Below the pieces are notes generated by a model. That model saw nothing but the letters and a program-made list of their open reading frames with translations. It was not told the origin of the DNA and ran no database searches. Position numbers and translations under genes: made by a program. Positions 1 through 6,522 of a stretch of 9,441 bases of DNA are shown here, piece by piece. The DNA is from an uncultured Clostridia bacterium (GTDB lineage Bacteria; Bacillota; Clostridia; Christensenellales; UBA1242): positions 1 through 9,441 of the forward strand of contig CALVZT010000029.1 in assembly GCA_944372595.1 (NCBI GenBank), read 5' to 3'. How positions within the stretch are numbered: the stretch's first letter is position 1; every line of letters starts with the position of its first letter.

Positions 1-152
1 TACAACTTCTTGGTATGTATATTGGTTATGATTTGTTGCATATTAACGAATGGATAACAAAAATTGTGTTAACAATAGTTGTATTGATATTTAATTATTT
101 TACCCGTAAATATATAATTTTTAAAGGCGAGGTTGCTAATGAAAAACGTTGA
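1..152 (+). CDS. GtrA-family membrane protein (probable lipid-linked sugar flippase), C-terminal end only
   Basis: The gene is cut by the window start; 49 codons are readable from base 3 to the TGA at 150-152. The piece holds a hydrophobic helix (KIVLTIVVLIFNYF) followed by a basic, aromatic tail (TRKYIIFK). This matches the usual end of GtrA/GtcA proteins, whose last helix runs into an N-F-x-x-[NRT]-[RK]-K-[WY]-x-F-type motif. GtrA proteins are small four-helix membrane proteins thought to flip polyprenyl-phosphate-linked sugar across the membrane. The assignment rests on this tail plus context: the next gene, overlapping by 14 bp, is a GtrB/CsbB-type glycosyltransferase, the classic partner. 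Frame and stop are certain; the family call is likely but made from under half of a protein. Confidence 0.72.
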   Translation, partial: QLLGMYIGYDLLHINEWITKIVLTIVVLIFNYFTRKYIIFKGEVANEKR

Positions 153-1071
153 TTGTTCTATAATAATTCCATTACTTAATGAGAGCGAGAATATAGACTT
201 TTCTTATAATAAGATTTGTGAAGTAATGTCAAAAACTGATAAAAGTTATGAGATACTTTATGTTGATGATGGTAGTACCGATACTTCGTTAGAATTATTA
301 AGGCAACTTACTAAAAAAGATAGTAAAGTCAAAGTAGTATCGTTAAGTCGTAATTTTGGTCAATATCCAGCAATTGTCGCTGGACTTGAAAATTGTAAAG
401 GTAAGTGTGCAATACATCTTGACATTGATATGCAAGAATCTCCCGAAGCAATACTTGAAATGTTGAATAAATGGGATAATGGTTACGACATTGTTACCGT
501 CAAAAGAAAAAAACGCAAAGAAAGTATCTTCAAGCGCATTACTGCTTGGTTTTATTATAAAATAATCAATTTTGTTGCTAAGCAAAAAGTATTTGATAAT
601 CAAGCAGAATATAGGTTATATGATAGAAAAGTAATTGATACACTTTTAAGTATTGAAGATAAAAATATTTATCTTAAAGAACAAACAAATTGGGTTGGCT
701 ATCGTCAAACAACAATCGAAGTTGATAGGGTTAAGCGTCAGAAGGGTAAAACAAAATATAATTTCAAGAAATTATTGTCAATATCGTCTCAAGGCATTGT
801 TAGTACAACTTCTAGGCCTTTATATTGGGCTTTTGGATTGTCTTTTGTGACACATTTATTAAGTTTTGTAGCAATAATTGTTCTTGGGCTTTTGTCCATA
901 CTAAAAGTAAGTTATGACATTGTATTATGGCTAATCCCTGTTATGTTAACAACTAGTGCAACTATTATGTTTGTGCTTGGAATTATTGGAATGTATCTTG
1001 CCTATACTTATCTAGAAGTGAAGGGAAGACCAAAATATATAATTAGGGAAAAAATTAATATTGAAGATTAA
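139..1071 (+). CDS. GtrB/CsbB/DPM-type family 2 glycosyltransferase making polyprenyl-phosphate sugar
   Basis: A 310-residue, membrane-anchored GT2 enzyme, the usual length for this family. The GT-A domain covers about residues 5-210. It starts with the nucleotide-binding strand SIIIPLLNE, carries DDGSTD at 43-48 and a D-x-D at D95-D97 (HLDIDMQESPE; relatives usually have DADLQDPPE). Two C-terminal transmembrane hairpins follow at about 227-256 and 261-290, then the diagnostic tail GRPKYII. The family transfers a sugar from a nucleotide sugar to undecaprenyl phosphate on the cytoplasmic face; which sugar cannot be read here. ATG 139 is chosen over the in-frame TTG at 133 because GAGG at 129-132 sits 6 nt upstream and the protein then begins MKNVDCSIII. 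It overlaps the GtrA-like gene by 14 bp and the yfhO-type gene by 11 bp, which indicates one transcript and coupled translation. Confidence 0.9.
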   Translation: MKNVDCSIIIPLLNESENIDFSYNKICEVMSKTDKSYEILYVDDGSTDTSLELLRQLTKKDSKVKVVSLSRNFGQYPAIVAGLENCKGKCAIHLDIDMQESPEAILEMLNKWDNGYDIVTVKRKKRKESIFKRITAWFYYKIINFVAKQKVFDNQAEYRLYDRKVIDTLLSIEDKNIYLKEQTNWVGYRQTTIEVDRVKRQKGKTKYNFKKLLSISSQGIVSTTSRPLYWAFGLSFVTHLLSFVAIIVLGLLSILKVSYDIVLWLIPVMLTTSATIMFVLGIIGMYLAYTYLEVKGRPKYIIREKINIED

Positions 1072-3682
1072 AAATTTTATTATTAATAACAAAGAATATT
1101 TTATAATATTGGGACTGATTCTATTTATCAATCTCATTGTTTTTGTTGCAACAGGACTTTTTCCTTTTGGTAATAAATCTATATCAAGAGGAGATATGAC
1201 AAGTCAAATTTGTGCTAATAGTGAACTTGTATTTGACTTTTTTGAAGGAAAGTCATCTTTATTTTATACGACCAAAACTGGTTTTGGAGAAAATATTTTT
1301 GCATATCTTACATATTTTATAATTAGTCCGTTTAGTTTTGTGCTTTTTTTAGGTGGTAGAGGAAATGTAATATATGCGATAAATTTTGTATTTGTACTAA
1401 AATTATTAGTAGTAGGTATTGTAATTTGTTGGTTTATTAAAAAACACTTCAAAAATTTAAGCCCCTTACTAGTAATTATTTTTAGTCTTGCTTATGTATT
1501 TTCTGGATATTTATTATTGCATTTTTTATTTATAACTTGGGTGGATTTTGTAATTTATATGCCATTTTTGTTTGTCGCTTTTGAAAAACTACTCAAAGAC
1601 AACAAAATGATATATCTTGCAATTGTTATGACTTTATTTATATATACTTGCTTTGCATTAGGTTCTTTTACCTTCTTTTATCTATTTATCATTTATGGAT
1701 TATACATATTCTTTTGTGTGCCAAAGGAGAAAAAAGCATTAATTACCGGAAAGGTAATTTGTGCATTTTTGGTTGCAATAGGTCTTAGTTTGTGGTTGTT
1801 ACTTCCGTCTTTTATTCAATATCTTAATGCTGGTAGAAACGTAGGAATATTTGATTATATAAATAACGGAGGTTTTTGGGACTGGGAAAAAACTACAAAA
1901 ATTGCAACATTGTGTACAGAATTAATAAGTATATTTTTGGCTATTTGTTATCTTATTAAATGTGATAAAAAAGATAATTTTAACAAATTTGTTATTTGTA
2001 TTATAGTTATGATACTTATCAATGTAATTGTTGACGAAAGCATATATGCTATGGTAGGTGGCTCAGCTTATGGCTTGTGTATGAGATTTGGATTTATTAG
2101 TTCATTTTTATTTGTTTATTTGGCATGTAAATATGTTAATGAGACGACATTAAAAGATTCAAATTCATCAATTTCAGAAACTAATAAATCTTCAAAAGGT
2201 AAGTATGCAATATTTATAATTGCAATGAGTTTGATATTGACTTTATTGTTGCTATGTATGTATATTGCCTATAATACAATTGATACGGCATTTGCGGATA
2301 ATTTTGTATATCCTGCTCACTTATTAACATATTTGCCTATTGTAGTGTTAACTCTTGTGTTGTTGATTATTATTTATCGCAGTTTTATCAAAAACTTTTT
2401 AAACAAAAAATTTTTAACAACGAGTTTTGTAATCGTGTTTTCTATATTTACCATATTTAATTATGTTTTATGTGTAGTACCAAGGGTGCAAGATTACAAA
2501 ACTGAGTATTATTCAAATGTTCTATCAGTTGTAGATGAAAATGACAGGATAAAAACTACAAATGGTTTATATTATAATGAATATCCTTTATTACACAATA
2601 AATCAACAATTTTTACCTTTTCATCACTAATGAATAATAAAATTTTAACACTTTTTGATGATTTAGATTTGCCGTATGGTACAAATGTAATTTTTGATTC
2701 ATATACAAATGTGCTTTCTGACACAATATTTAATAATAAATATATCTTGTCTTCGTTTGAAATAAAAAGAGATTATTATAAAGAAATTTATAATGACGGA
2801 GATACTTATTTATATGAAAATTTATTGTGTAAGGAAGGATTTGTAATAGAAGAGTTTGATACAGCTGACAATGTAATACAAACTCATCAAAATTTATTTG
2901 AAAGTTTGGGTGGAGAAGGAGAGTTACTAACAAAGGTTGAACCAATTATTACTTATGAAGATTGCGAACTTATTGATAACACTTTGACTATAAACAAAAA
3001 CAGCAGTTTGGGTAAAATTTTTATTGATTATAATTGTGCACCCAATGAAATACTTAGTGTCAGATTAAAAACAAAAAATAGAGGATTTTTCATAAATGAA
3101 GATTTTACTATAACAGCATTACCAAATGAGAAATTGTATGAACTTTATGAGTATGAAGAAGGAAAATATTGTCTTGAATTAGAAAATAATATTACACTTG
3201 AATGTTTTGAGTTTTACGTATTTGATATTCAAAAACTTAATGATGTTGTTGTAAATAATACTGCTGATGTTAATATTGATTATTCTAAAAATAAGTTTAT
3301 AGTTAATGCTAATATGGTAGAGTCTGGAACGCTTATGATACCATTTATTGCAATTGATGGATATTCAGTTACTATTAATGGAGAAAAAGCAGATTTTAGC
3401 AATAAATTAAGCACCCTTATGACATTTGATTTACAAAGTGGTGAAAATGAGATTATAATTGAGTTTTCTAATCCATATACTAAATATATATGGATAGGGG
3501 CATTGATTGGAATTGTCGTTGTAATTATTGGTTTGTTAATATCAAAATATTACTCAAAATTTAATCAAAAATTTCAAAATGGTGTACTTATTGCTTATTA
3601 TGTATTTGCTGGTCTTATGATAGCTTATTTCTTTGTTTTTACAACATTAGTTAGTATATTAAAACTTATAGGAATATTATGA
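1061..3682 (+). CDS. yfhO: YfhO-family multi-spanning membrane glycosyltransferase (GT-C type)
   Basis: An 873-residue polytopic protein. A first helix at about 13-33 is followed by an extracytoplasmic loop with the acidic motif RGDMTSQ (D45) and then SLFYTTKTGFGENIFAYL, as in the YfhO family (PF09586). About ten further helices run to residue ~485. A long, mostly hydrophilic extracellular part (about 490-805) ends in a small beta domain at about 753-806 (DGYSVTINGEK, then SGENEI), typical of YfhO proteins. Two final helices lie near 809-828 and 842-867. In Bacillus subtilis YfhO acts with GtcA and CsbB to glycosylate lipoteichoic acid, taking sugar from the lipid carrier outside the membrane. 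The same three genes are adjacent here; the acceptor polymer in this organism is inferred. The start is TTG 1061, with a weak AGGGA at 1045-1049; the next Met (46) would remove helix 1. The stop overlaps the next start as ATGA. Confidence 0.86.
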   Translation: MKIKNFIINNKEYFIILGLILFINLIVFVATGLFPFGNKSISRGDMTSQICANSELVFDFFEGKSSLFYTTKTGFGENIFAYLTYFIISPFSFVLFLGGRGNVIYAINFVFVLKLLVVGIVICWFIKKHFKNLSPLLVIIFSLAYVFSGYLLLHFLFITWVDFVIYMPFLFVAFEKLLKDNKMIYLAIVMTLFIYTCFALGSFTFFYLFIIYGLYIFFCVPKEKKALITGKVICAFLVAIGLSLWLLLPSFIQYLNAGRNVGIFDYINNGGFWDWEKTTKIATLCTELISIFLAICYLIKCDKKDNFNKFVICIIVMILINVIVDESIYAMVGGSAYGLCMRFGFISSFLFVYLACKYVNETTLKDSNSSISETNKSSKGKYAIFIIAMSLILTLLLLCMYIAYNTIDTAFADNFVYPAHLLTYLPIVVLTLVLLIIIYRSFIKNFLNKKFLTTSFVIVFSIFTIFNYVLCVVPRVQDYKTEYYSNVLSVVDENDRIKTTNGLYYNEYPLLHNKSTIFTFSSLMNNKILTLFDDLDLPYGTNVIFDSYTNVLSDTIFNNKYILSSFEIKRDYYKEIYNDGDTYLYENLLCKEGFVIEEFDTADNVIQTHQNLFESLGGEGELLTKVEPIITYEDCELIDNTLTINKNSSLGKIFIDYNCAPNEILSVRLKTKNRGFFINEDFTITALPNEKLYELYEYEEGKYCLELENNITLECFEFYVFDIQKLNDVVVNNTADVNIDYSKNKFIVNANMVESGTLMIPFIAIDGYSVTINGEKADFSNKLSTLMTFDLQSGENEIIIEFSNPYTKYIWIGALIGIVVVIIGLLISKYYSKFNQKFQNGVLIAYYVFAGLMIAYFFVFTTLVSILKLIGIL

Positions 3683-4314
3683 CAGAAGCATTAGAACAAT
3701 TTTTTGTTAATAATTTCTCAGATACAATATGGCTTGCTATATTGTTATTTTCCACGCTTCCTATTACTGAGGCAAGACTTGCTATACCATTTGGATTAAG
3801 TGTTGCATTGTGGGGTGGCAATGTCGCTGATCCATGGATAATATTTTTGTGTGCATATATTGGCTCAACTTTGCCAACAATTTTTATTATTCCTTTACTC
3901 AAACCGATGTTTGCTTGGCTTAAAAAAACAAAAATATTTAATAAAATAATTGTTTTCTTTGAAAAAAGATTTTCAAGTAAGGCAAATGCACTTGATGATA
4001 ATCAAAAAACCTTTTCCAAAGCGCTTGCAATAACCTTGTTTGTAGCAATTCCATTGCCTTTAACTGGGGTATGGATGGGCAGTGGTATATCGGCTTTTTC
4101 AAAACTAAAATGGTGGCAAGGAATGTTAAGTGTGGCAATAGGTAATTTGATTGCTTGCACGATATTAATGCTTATAAGCCTTGTTTTTGGTAATTCAGTT
4201 GCTGTACTGCTTATTGTGTTTGCAATATTTATTGTTTTGTATGCTTTGACAATGTTGATTTTGATGCTTGTCAAAAAAAGACAAAATCAGCAAAAATTTG
4301 ACAGGTTGGTATAA
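3679..4314 (+). CDS. COG2426 / small multidrug export family (PF06695) membrane protein
   Basis: A 211-residue integral membrane protein. It shows the two pseudo-repeated hydrophobic hairpins of this family. The first (about 17-75) carries FSTLPITEARLAIPFGL, with P28, E31, R33 and P37. The second (about 113-165) carries FVAIPLPLTGVWMGSG. Each is followed by hydrophobic helices, the last at about 174-198, and a basic tail. The 'multidrug export' name is historical and says little about substrate. The start codon lies in an ATGA overlap with the yfhO stop, with AGGA at 3670-3673, so translation is coupled to a polyprenyl-linked glycosylation system. A remote relation of PF06695 to DedA/VTT proteins has been proposed, as I recall; some DedA members return undecaprenyl phosphate to the cytoplasm. 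A carrier-recycling role is therefore a reasonable inference but unproven. Confidence 0.82.
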   Translation: MTEALEQFFVNNFSDTIWLAILLFSTLPITEARLAIPFGLSVALWGGNVADPWIIFLCAYIGSTLPTIFIIPLLKPMFAWLKKTKIFNKIIVFFEKRFSSKANALDDNQKTFSKALAITLFVAIPLPLTGVWMGSGISAFSKLKWWQGMLSVAIGNLIACTILMLISLVFGNSVAVLLIVFAIFIVLYALTMLILMLVKKRQNQQKFDRLV

Positions 4315-4342
4315 TCGCATTTTGAAAGTTTAATTAATATAT

Positions 4343-4372
4343 GTATATATTTGCATATATAAGGACAACATA
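4343..4372 (+). promoter_or_regulatory. Candidate sigma-F-type promoter of sigG
   Basis: GTATA at 4343-4347 fits the forespore -35 form GYWTA. After 15 bases, GGACAACATA at 4363-4372 matches the sigma-F -10 form GGnnAnAHTR at all but one fixed position. In B. subtilis sigG (spoIIIG) is first transcribed by sigma-F, so this is the expected class. The region is so AT-rich that chance matches are easy. CATATTA at 4369-4375 also resembles a sigma-G -10, but its spacing to GTATA (21) is too long. The sequence match is seen; use by sigma-F is inferred. Confidence 0.4.
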
Positions 4373-4403
4373 TTAGCATAAAATTCGAATTTGGAGGAAT
4401 TTT

Positions 4404-5177
4404 ATGGCTAATAAAGTTGTTATATGTGGTATTGATACTGCACATTTACCAAAGTTAAAAGGTAAAGAGGTCGCTTTGCTTATGGATAAACTCAAAGCAG
4501 GAGATGAAGAAGCAAGACAACTTTTTATTTATTCCAACATGAGATTAGTGCTTAGCGTTGTTCAAAGATTTAATATAAAAAAAGAAAATATAGACGATGT
4601 TTTTCAAGTGGGCTGTGTCGGATTAATCAAAGCAATGGATAACTTTGACGAAAGTTATAATGTTAAATTTTCTACCTATGCTGTACCTATGATAATTGGC
4701 GAGATAAGAAGATTTTTAAGAGATAATACTTCTATGCGGGTAAGTAGAAGTCTTAGAGATATCGCCTATAAAGCATTACAAACTCGTGAAAAATTAGGAC
4801 TTAACAAAGATTTTGAACCAACCCTAGATGCTATTGCAAAAGAAATGGAGATGCCCGTTTGGCAAGTAGCCGATGCACTTGATGCTATAAGCGAACCAAT
4901 ATCACTATATGACCCATTGTATAATGATGGGGAAGATACTGTGTTGGTTATGGATCAAGTAGGAGATAATAAAAGTGCTAGTGAGGGTATTGTGGAAAAT
5001 ATAGCATTAAAAGAAGCAATATCTAAACTAAATAAAAGGGAAAGAGATATATTAAAACTTAGATACTTTGTTGGAAAAACCCAAGTAGAGATAAGCGAAG
5101 AGGTCGGCATAAGTCAAGCGCAAGTAAGTCGTCTTGAAAAAAGTGCTCTTGAACAAATAAAAAAAGGTATGATATAA
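4404..5177 (+). CDS. sigG: RNA polymerase sporulation sigma factor SigG (late forespore)
   Basis: A 257-residue sigma-70 family protein collinear with B. subtilis sigma-G. The diagnostic N-terminus VVICGIDTAHLPKLK is followed by region 2 (about 35-108; IDDVFQVGCVGLIKAMDNF, then VKFSTYAVPMIIGEIRRFLRD). Region 3 spans about 112-180 (MRVSRSLRDIAYKAL). Region 4 spans about 203-255, with the helix-turn-helix KTQVEISEEVGISQAQVSRLEKSA. Sigma-G directs late forespore genes such as spore coat-facing, DNA-protecting and germination genes after engulfment. A strong GGAGG (4393-4397) lies 6 nt before ATG. At the position equal to B. subtilis N45, described as key for the anti-sigma factor CsfB/Gin, this protein has Tyr43 (YSN in place of NGN). 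The usual upstream neighbours spoIIGA and sigE are absent; the gene before it is COG2426. It ends inside a terminator hairpin. Confidence 0.95.
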   Translation: MANKVVICGIDTAHLPKLKGKEVALLMDKLKAGDEEARQLFIYSNMRLVLSVVQRFNIKKENIDDVFQVGCVGLIKAMDNFDESYNVKFSTYAVPMIIGEIRRFLRDNTSMRVSRSLRDIAYKALQTREKLGLNKDFEPTLDAIAKEMEMPVWQVADALDAISEPISLYDPLYNDGEDTVLVMDQVGDNKSASEGIVENIALKEAISKLNKRERDILKLRYFVGKTQVEISEEVGISQAQVSRLEKSALEQIKKGMI

Positions 5178-5190
5178 TCATACTTTTTTT
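5159..5190. terminator. Bidirectional intrinsic terminator overlapping the sigG stop codon
   Basis: A perfect 7-bp stem (5167-5173 with 5177-5183, GTATGAT/ATCATAC) encloses a 3-nt loop. Seven A's lie on the left (5159-5165) and seven T's on the right (5184-5190), so a rho-independent terminator can form on either strand. The sigG TAA (5175-5177) lies in the loop and the first base of the right arm. Read on the plus strand it ends the sigG message. Read on the minus strand it is the first terminator after the mreB-like gene and would leave that message a 3' tail of about 150 nt, covering the whole 22-bp repeat array. Confidence 0.8.
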
Positions 5191-5198
5191 GTGTATAT

Positions 5199-5330
5199 TG
5201 CACAATAGTTATGTTTAATATGTACAAATGTTTTATGCGCCGTGCACAATCGCTTTGTGTAATATGTACATATAATATGTGCATTATGTACAAGTGTTTT
5301 GGGCAAACTGCACAAATCTAATAAAAGTGT
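5199..5330. repeat. Array of six 22-bp units, each opening with TGYACAA and carrying a partial dyad
   Basis: Heptamers TGCACAA, TGTACAA, TGCACAA, TGTACAT, TGTACAA and TGCACAA start at 5199, 5221, 5243, 5265, 5287 and 5309, exactly 22 bp apart. Columns 1, 2, 4, 5 and 6 are invariant in all six units and column 3 is always C or T, while most of the remaining 15 columns have drifted; column 14 is T in all. A second arm resembling TTGTGYA occupies columns 13-19, so a unit reads TGYACAA-N5-WTGTGYA. It is best in units 3 (5243) and 4 (5265), fair in 1 and 5, and lost in 6. Around unit 4, bases 5264-5272 and 5276-5284 form a 9-bp stem with one G-T pair. A seventh, decayed unit (TGTGTAT, 5331) runs into the mreB-like stop. 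Similar heptamers elsewhere in the window are isolated. Function is unknown: a diverged minisatellite, a phased protein-binding array or structured 3' RNA. Confidence 0.85.
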
Positions 5331-5338
5331 TGTGTATT

Positions 5339-6343
5339 TTAATTTTGGATAATAATATTATGAAGGCGAGCTTCGTCATTTAATAATTTGCCTGCTCCTA
5401 GTATTGTTGCATTTTGAGATGTGTCAGATATGTGGATTGGTAATTTTAATTTTTCTTCCAAATAATTTTTGGCTCCAGTAGTATTTGACAATCCACCACT
5501 TACATATATACCCGTCATTTTAATATCGTTAATAATTTCTACTGAACTATCTTTGATAAGAGAGTTAATAGTAAGTATTATTTTATCAAAAACATTTTTG
5601 ATTATAGGATAAATATCACTTGCTACGATTGTTATGTCCGTACTTTCGTTAGTAAATTTATCAATTCCACTAACCTGAACTAAACTTTTATCATTTGAAA
5701 ACAATGAAGAAATTTCTTTTTTGATTTTTTCGCTTGTGGCTTCACTAATGATAAGACCTTTGTCATTCTCAACATATTCTGTTATACTTGCATCTATATT
5801 GCGTCCACCAAGGGAGAGGGTACAGCCATTTATAATGTTATCCCCAACTAAAATAGCGATATCGGTACTTCCTCCACCAATATTTACTCCAACAGTTGCA
5901 TGACTTGATAATACCGAAGAATCTTCATTGTTCATTGCGGCAATTATTTTGGGAACAATTTTTATTTTATTAACTCCTGCGTTATAGGCAACTTTTTTGA
6001 ATTCATATACATCTTTTGCACTTATGCCCATAGGAAGTAATAATATAGCATCTATTCTGTCAAATAATTTTTTTGGAGCAACTACTTTGAGAAAAAATTT
6101 AAGTATTTTTGAGGCGATATCAACGTTTCGTACGCATCCTTCAACTATTGGATACACCACTGCCAAATTATTGTCTATTTTGCCTTCCATATCCTTGGCA
6201 GACTGGCCAATCAACTTAATCTTATAATCATTATTTGTGTCTAGTAAAACACAAGTTGGTTCTTTTAAAACTAGTCCAAATCCTTCACGATAGATGCTTG
6301 TGTTTACACTACCCATATCAATTGCTATTTTTATTCTTGCCAT
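5339..6343 (-). CDS. Divergent MreB-family actin-like protein, possibly without ATP hydrolysis
   Basis: A 334-residue protein aligning end to end with MreB. Phosphate-1 is AIDMGSVNTSIY (D9; MreB has DLGTANTLVY), followed by YPIVEGCVRNVDIASKILKFF and the phosphate-2 loop VNIGGGSTDIAIL (154-165). Next come LGGRNID, the helix EATSEKIKKEIS and the adenosine-binding segment GIYVSGGLS. MreB filaments guide cylindrical wall synthesis. Two normally fixed sites differ: the usual VDIGGG Asp is Asn154, and the MreB segment IEEPMAAA reads IVPKIIAA (about 129-136), so the catalytic Glu pair is gone. A diverged paralogue with slow or no hydrolysis is inferred; the canonical mreB would be elsewhere. No mreC or mreD is adjacent. 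AGGAG lies 6 nt before ATG on the minus strand. It is convergent with sigG and divergent from minD. Confidence 0.85.
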   Translation of the reverse strand: MARIKIAIDMGSVNTSIYREGFGLVLKEPTCVLLDTNNDYKIKLIGQSAKDMEGKIDNNLAVVYPIVEGCVRNVDIASKILKFFLKVVAPKKLFDRIDAILLLPMGISAKDVYEFKKVAYNAGVNKIKIVPKIIAAMNNEDSSVLSSHATVGVNIGGGSTDIAILVGDNIINGCTLSLGGRNIDASITEYVENDKGLIISEATSEKIKKEISSLFSNDKSLVQVSGIDKFTNESTDITIVASDIYPIIKNVFDKIILTINSLIKDSSVEIINDIKMTGIYVSGGLSNTTGAKNYLEEKLKLPIHISDTSQNATILGAGKLLNDEARLHNIIIQN

Positions 6344-6362
6344 TTGTTACTCCTACAAGTAC

Positions 6363-6391
6363 ATTTTAGTATTTTTTTTGCTATAAGTAAA
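6363..6391 (-). promoter_or_regulatory. Candidate sigma-A-type promoter of the mreB-like gene
   Basis: On the minus strand, TTTACT (6386-6391, four of six consensus bases) is followed after 17 bases by TAAAAT (6363-6368, five of six). This lies 19 bp upstream of the start codon at 6343, leaving a very short leader that still contains the AGGAG. It is plausible by spacing and match, but the region is rich in A and T tracts. Confidence 0.45.
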
Positions 6392-6403
6392 GCAAATTGC
6401 TTT
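6389..6403. promoter_or_regulatory. Perfect 7-bp dyad overlapping the -35 of the mreB-like promoter
   Basis: AAAGCAA (6389-6395), a single A, then TTGCTTT (6397-6403) form an exact inverted repeat. A third TTTGC copy begins at 6377, so TTTGC/GCAAA half-sites recur within 30 bp. The left arm overlaps the candidate -35, which is where a repressor would sit. It could equally be a chance AT-rich palindrome; no regulator is identified. Confidence 0.35.
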
Positions 6404-6433
6404 TTAATTAATTTTTATTTGTTACAACTAATT

Positions 6434-6461
6434 TTGTCGATTTTTTTTGTTTTGATAAAAT
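6434..6461 (+). promoter_or_regulatory. Candidate sigma-A-type promoter of the minDE-spoIVFB operon
   Basis: TTGTCG (6434-6439, four of six) and TAAAAT (6456-6461, five of six) are 16 bases apart and face minD. The predicted leader is about 55 nt and holds the AAGGAG at 6511-6516. TACAAT at 6489-6494 is a good -10 hexamer but has no matching -35. The promoter is expected here because minD is divergent from its upstream neighbour; the exact site is uncertain. Confidence 0.4.
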
Positions 6462-6522
6462 TATCCCGCCAAACCTAAAATTATCAATTACAATATAGGT
6501 ATTATCTTTTAAGGAGATTGAT

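Noticed and set aside
133..138. TTG at 133 as the start of the GT2 gene
   Set aside because: ATG 139 has GAGG at a normal 6-nt distance, while the TTG would sit directly against that ribosome site.
3666..4274. Several minus-strand open frames across the COG2426 gene
   Set aside because: All are shadows of a clearly conserved plus-strand gene and have no ribosome sites or recognisable domains.
4337..4360. ATATATG/CATATAT inverted repeat before sigG as a terminator of the upstream operon
   Set aside because: The stem is almost all A-T with a 10-base loop and has no T-run after it; it is likely a by-product of the AT-rich promoter region.
4343..4375. Sigma-G type promoter GTATA ... CATATTA for sigG autoregulation
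   Set aside because: The -10 matches well, but the 21-bp spacing is too long and the nearer GCATA is only 11 bp away.
5199..5330. CRISPR array or DnaA-box cluster
   Set aside because: Units are contiguous with no unique spacers and no long conserved repeat, and the heptamer TGYACAA is not TTATCCACA.
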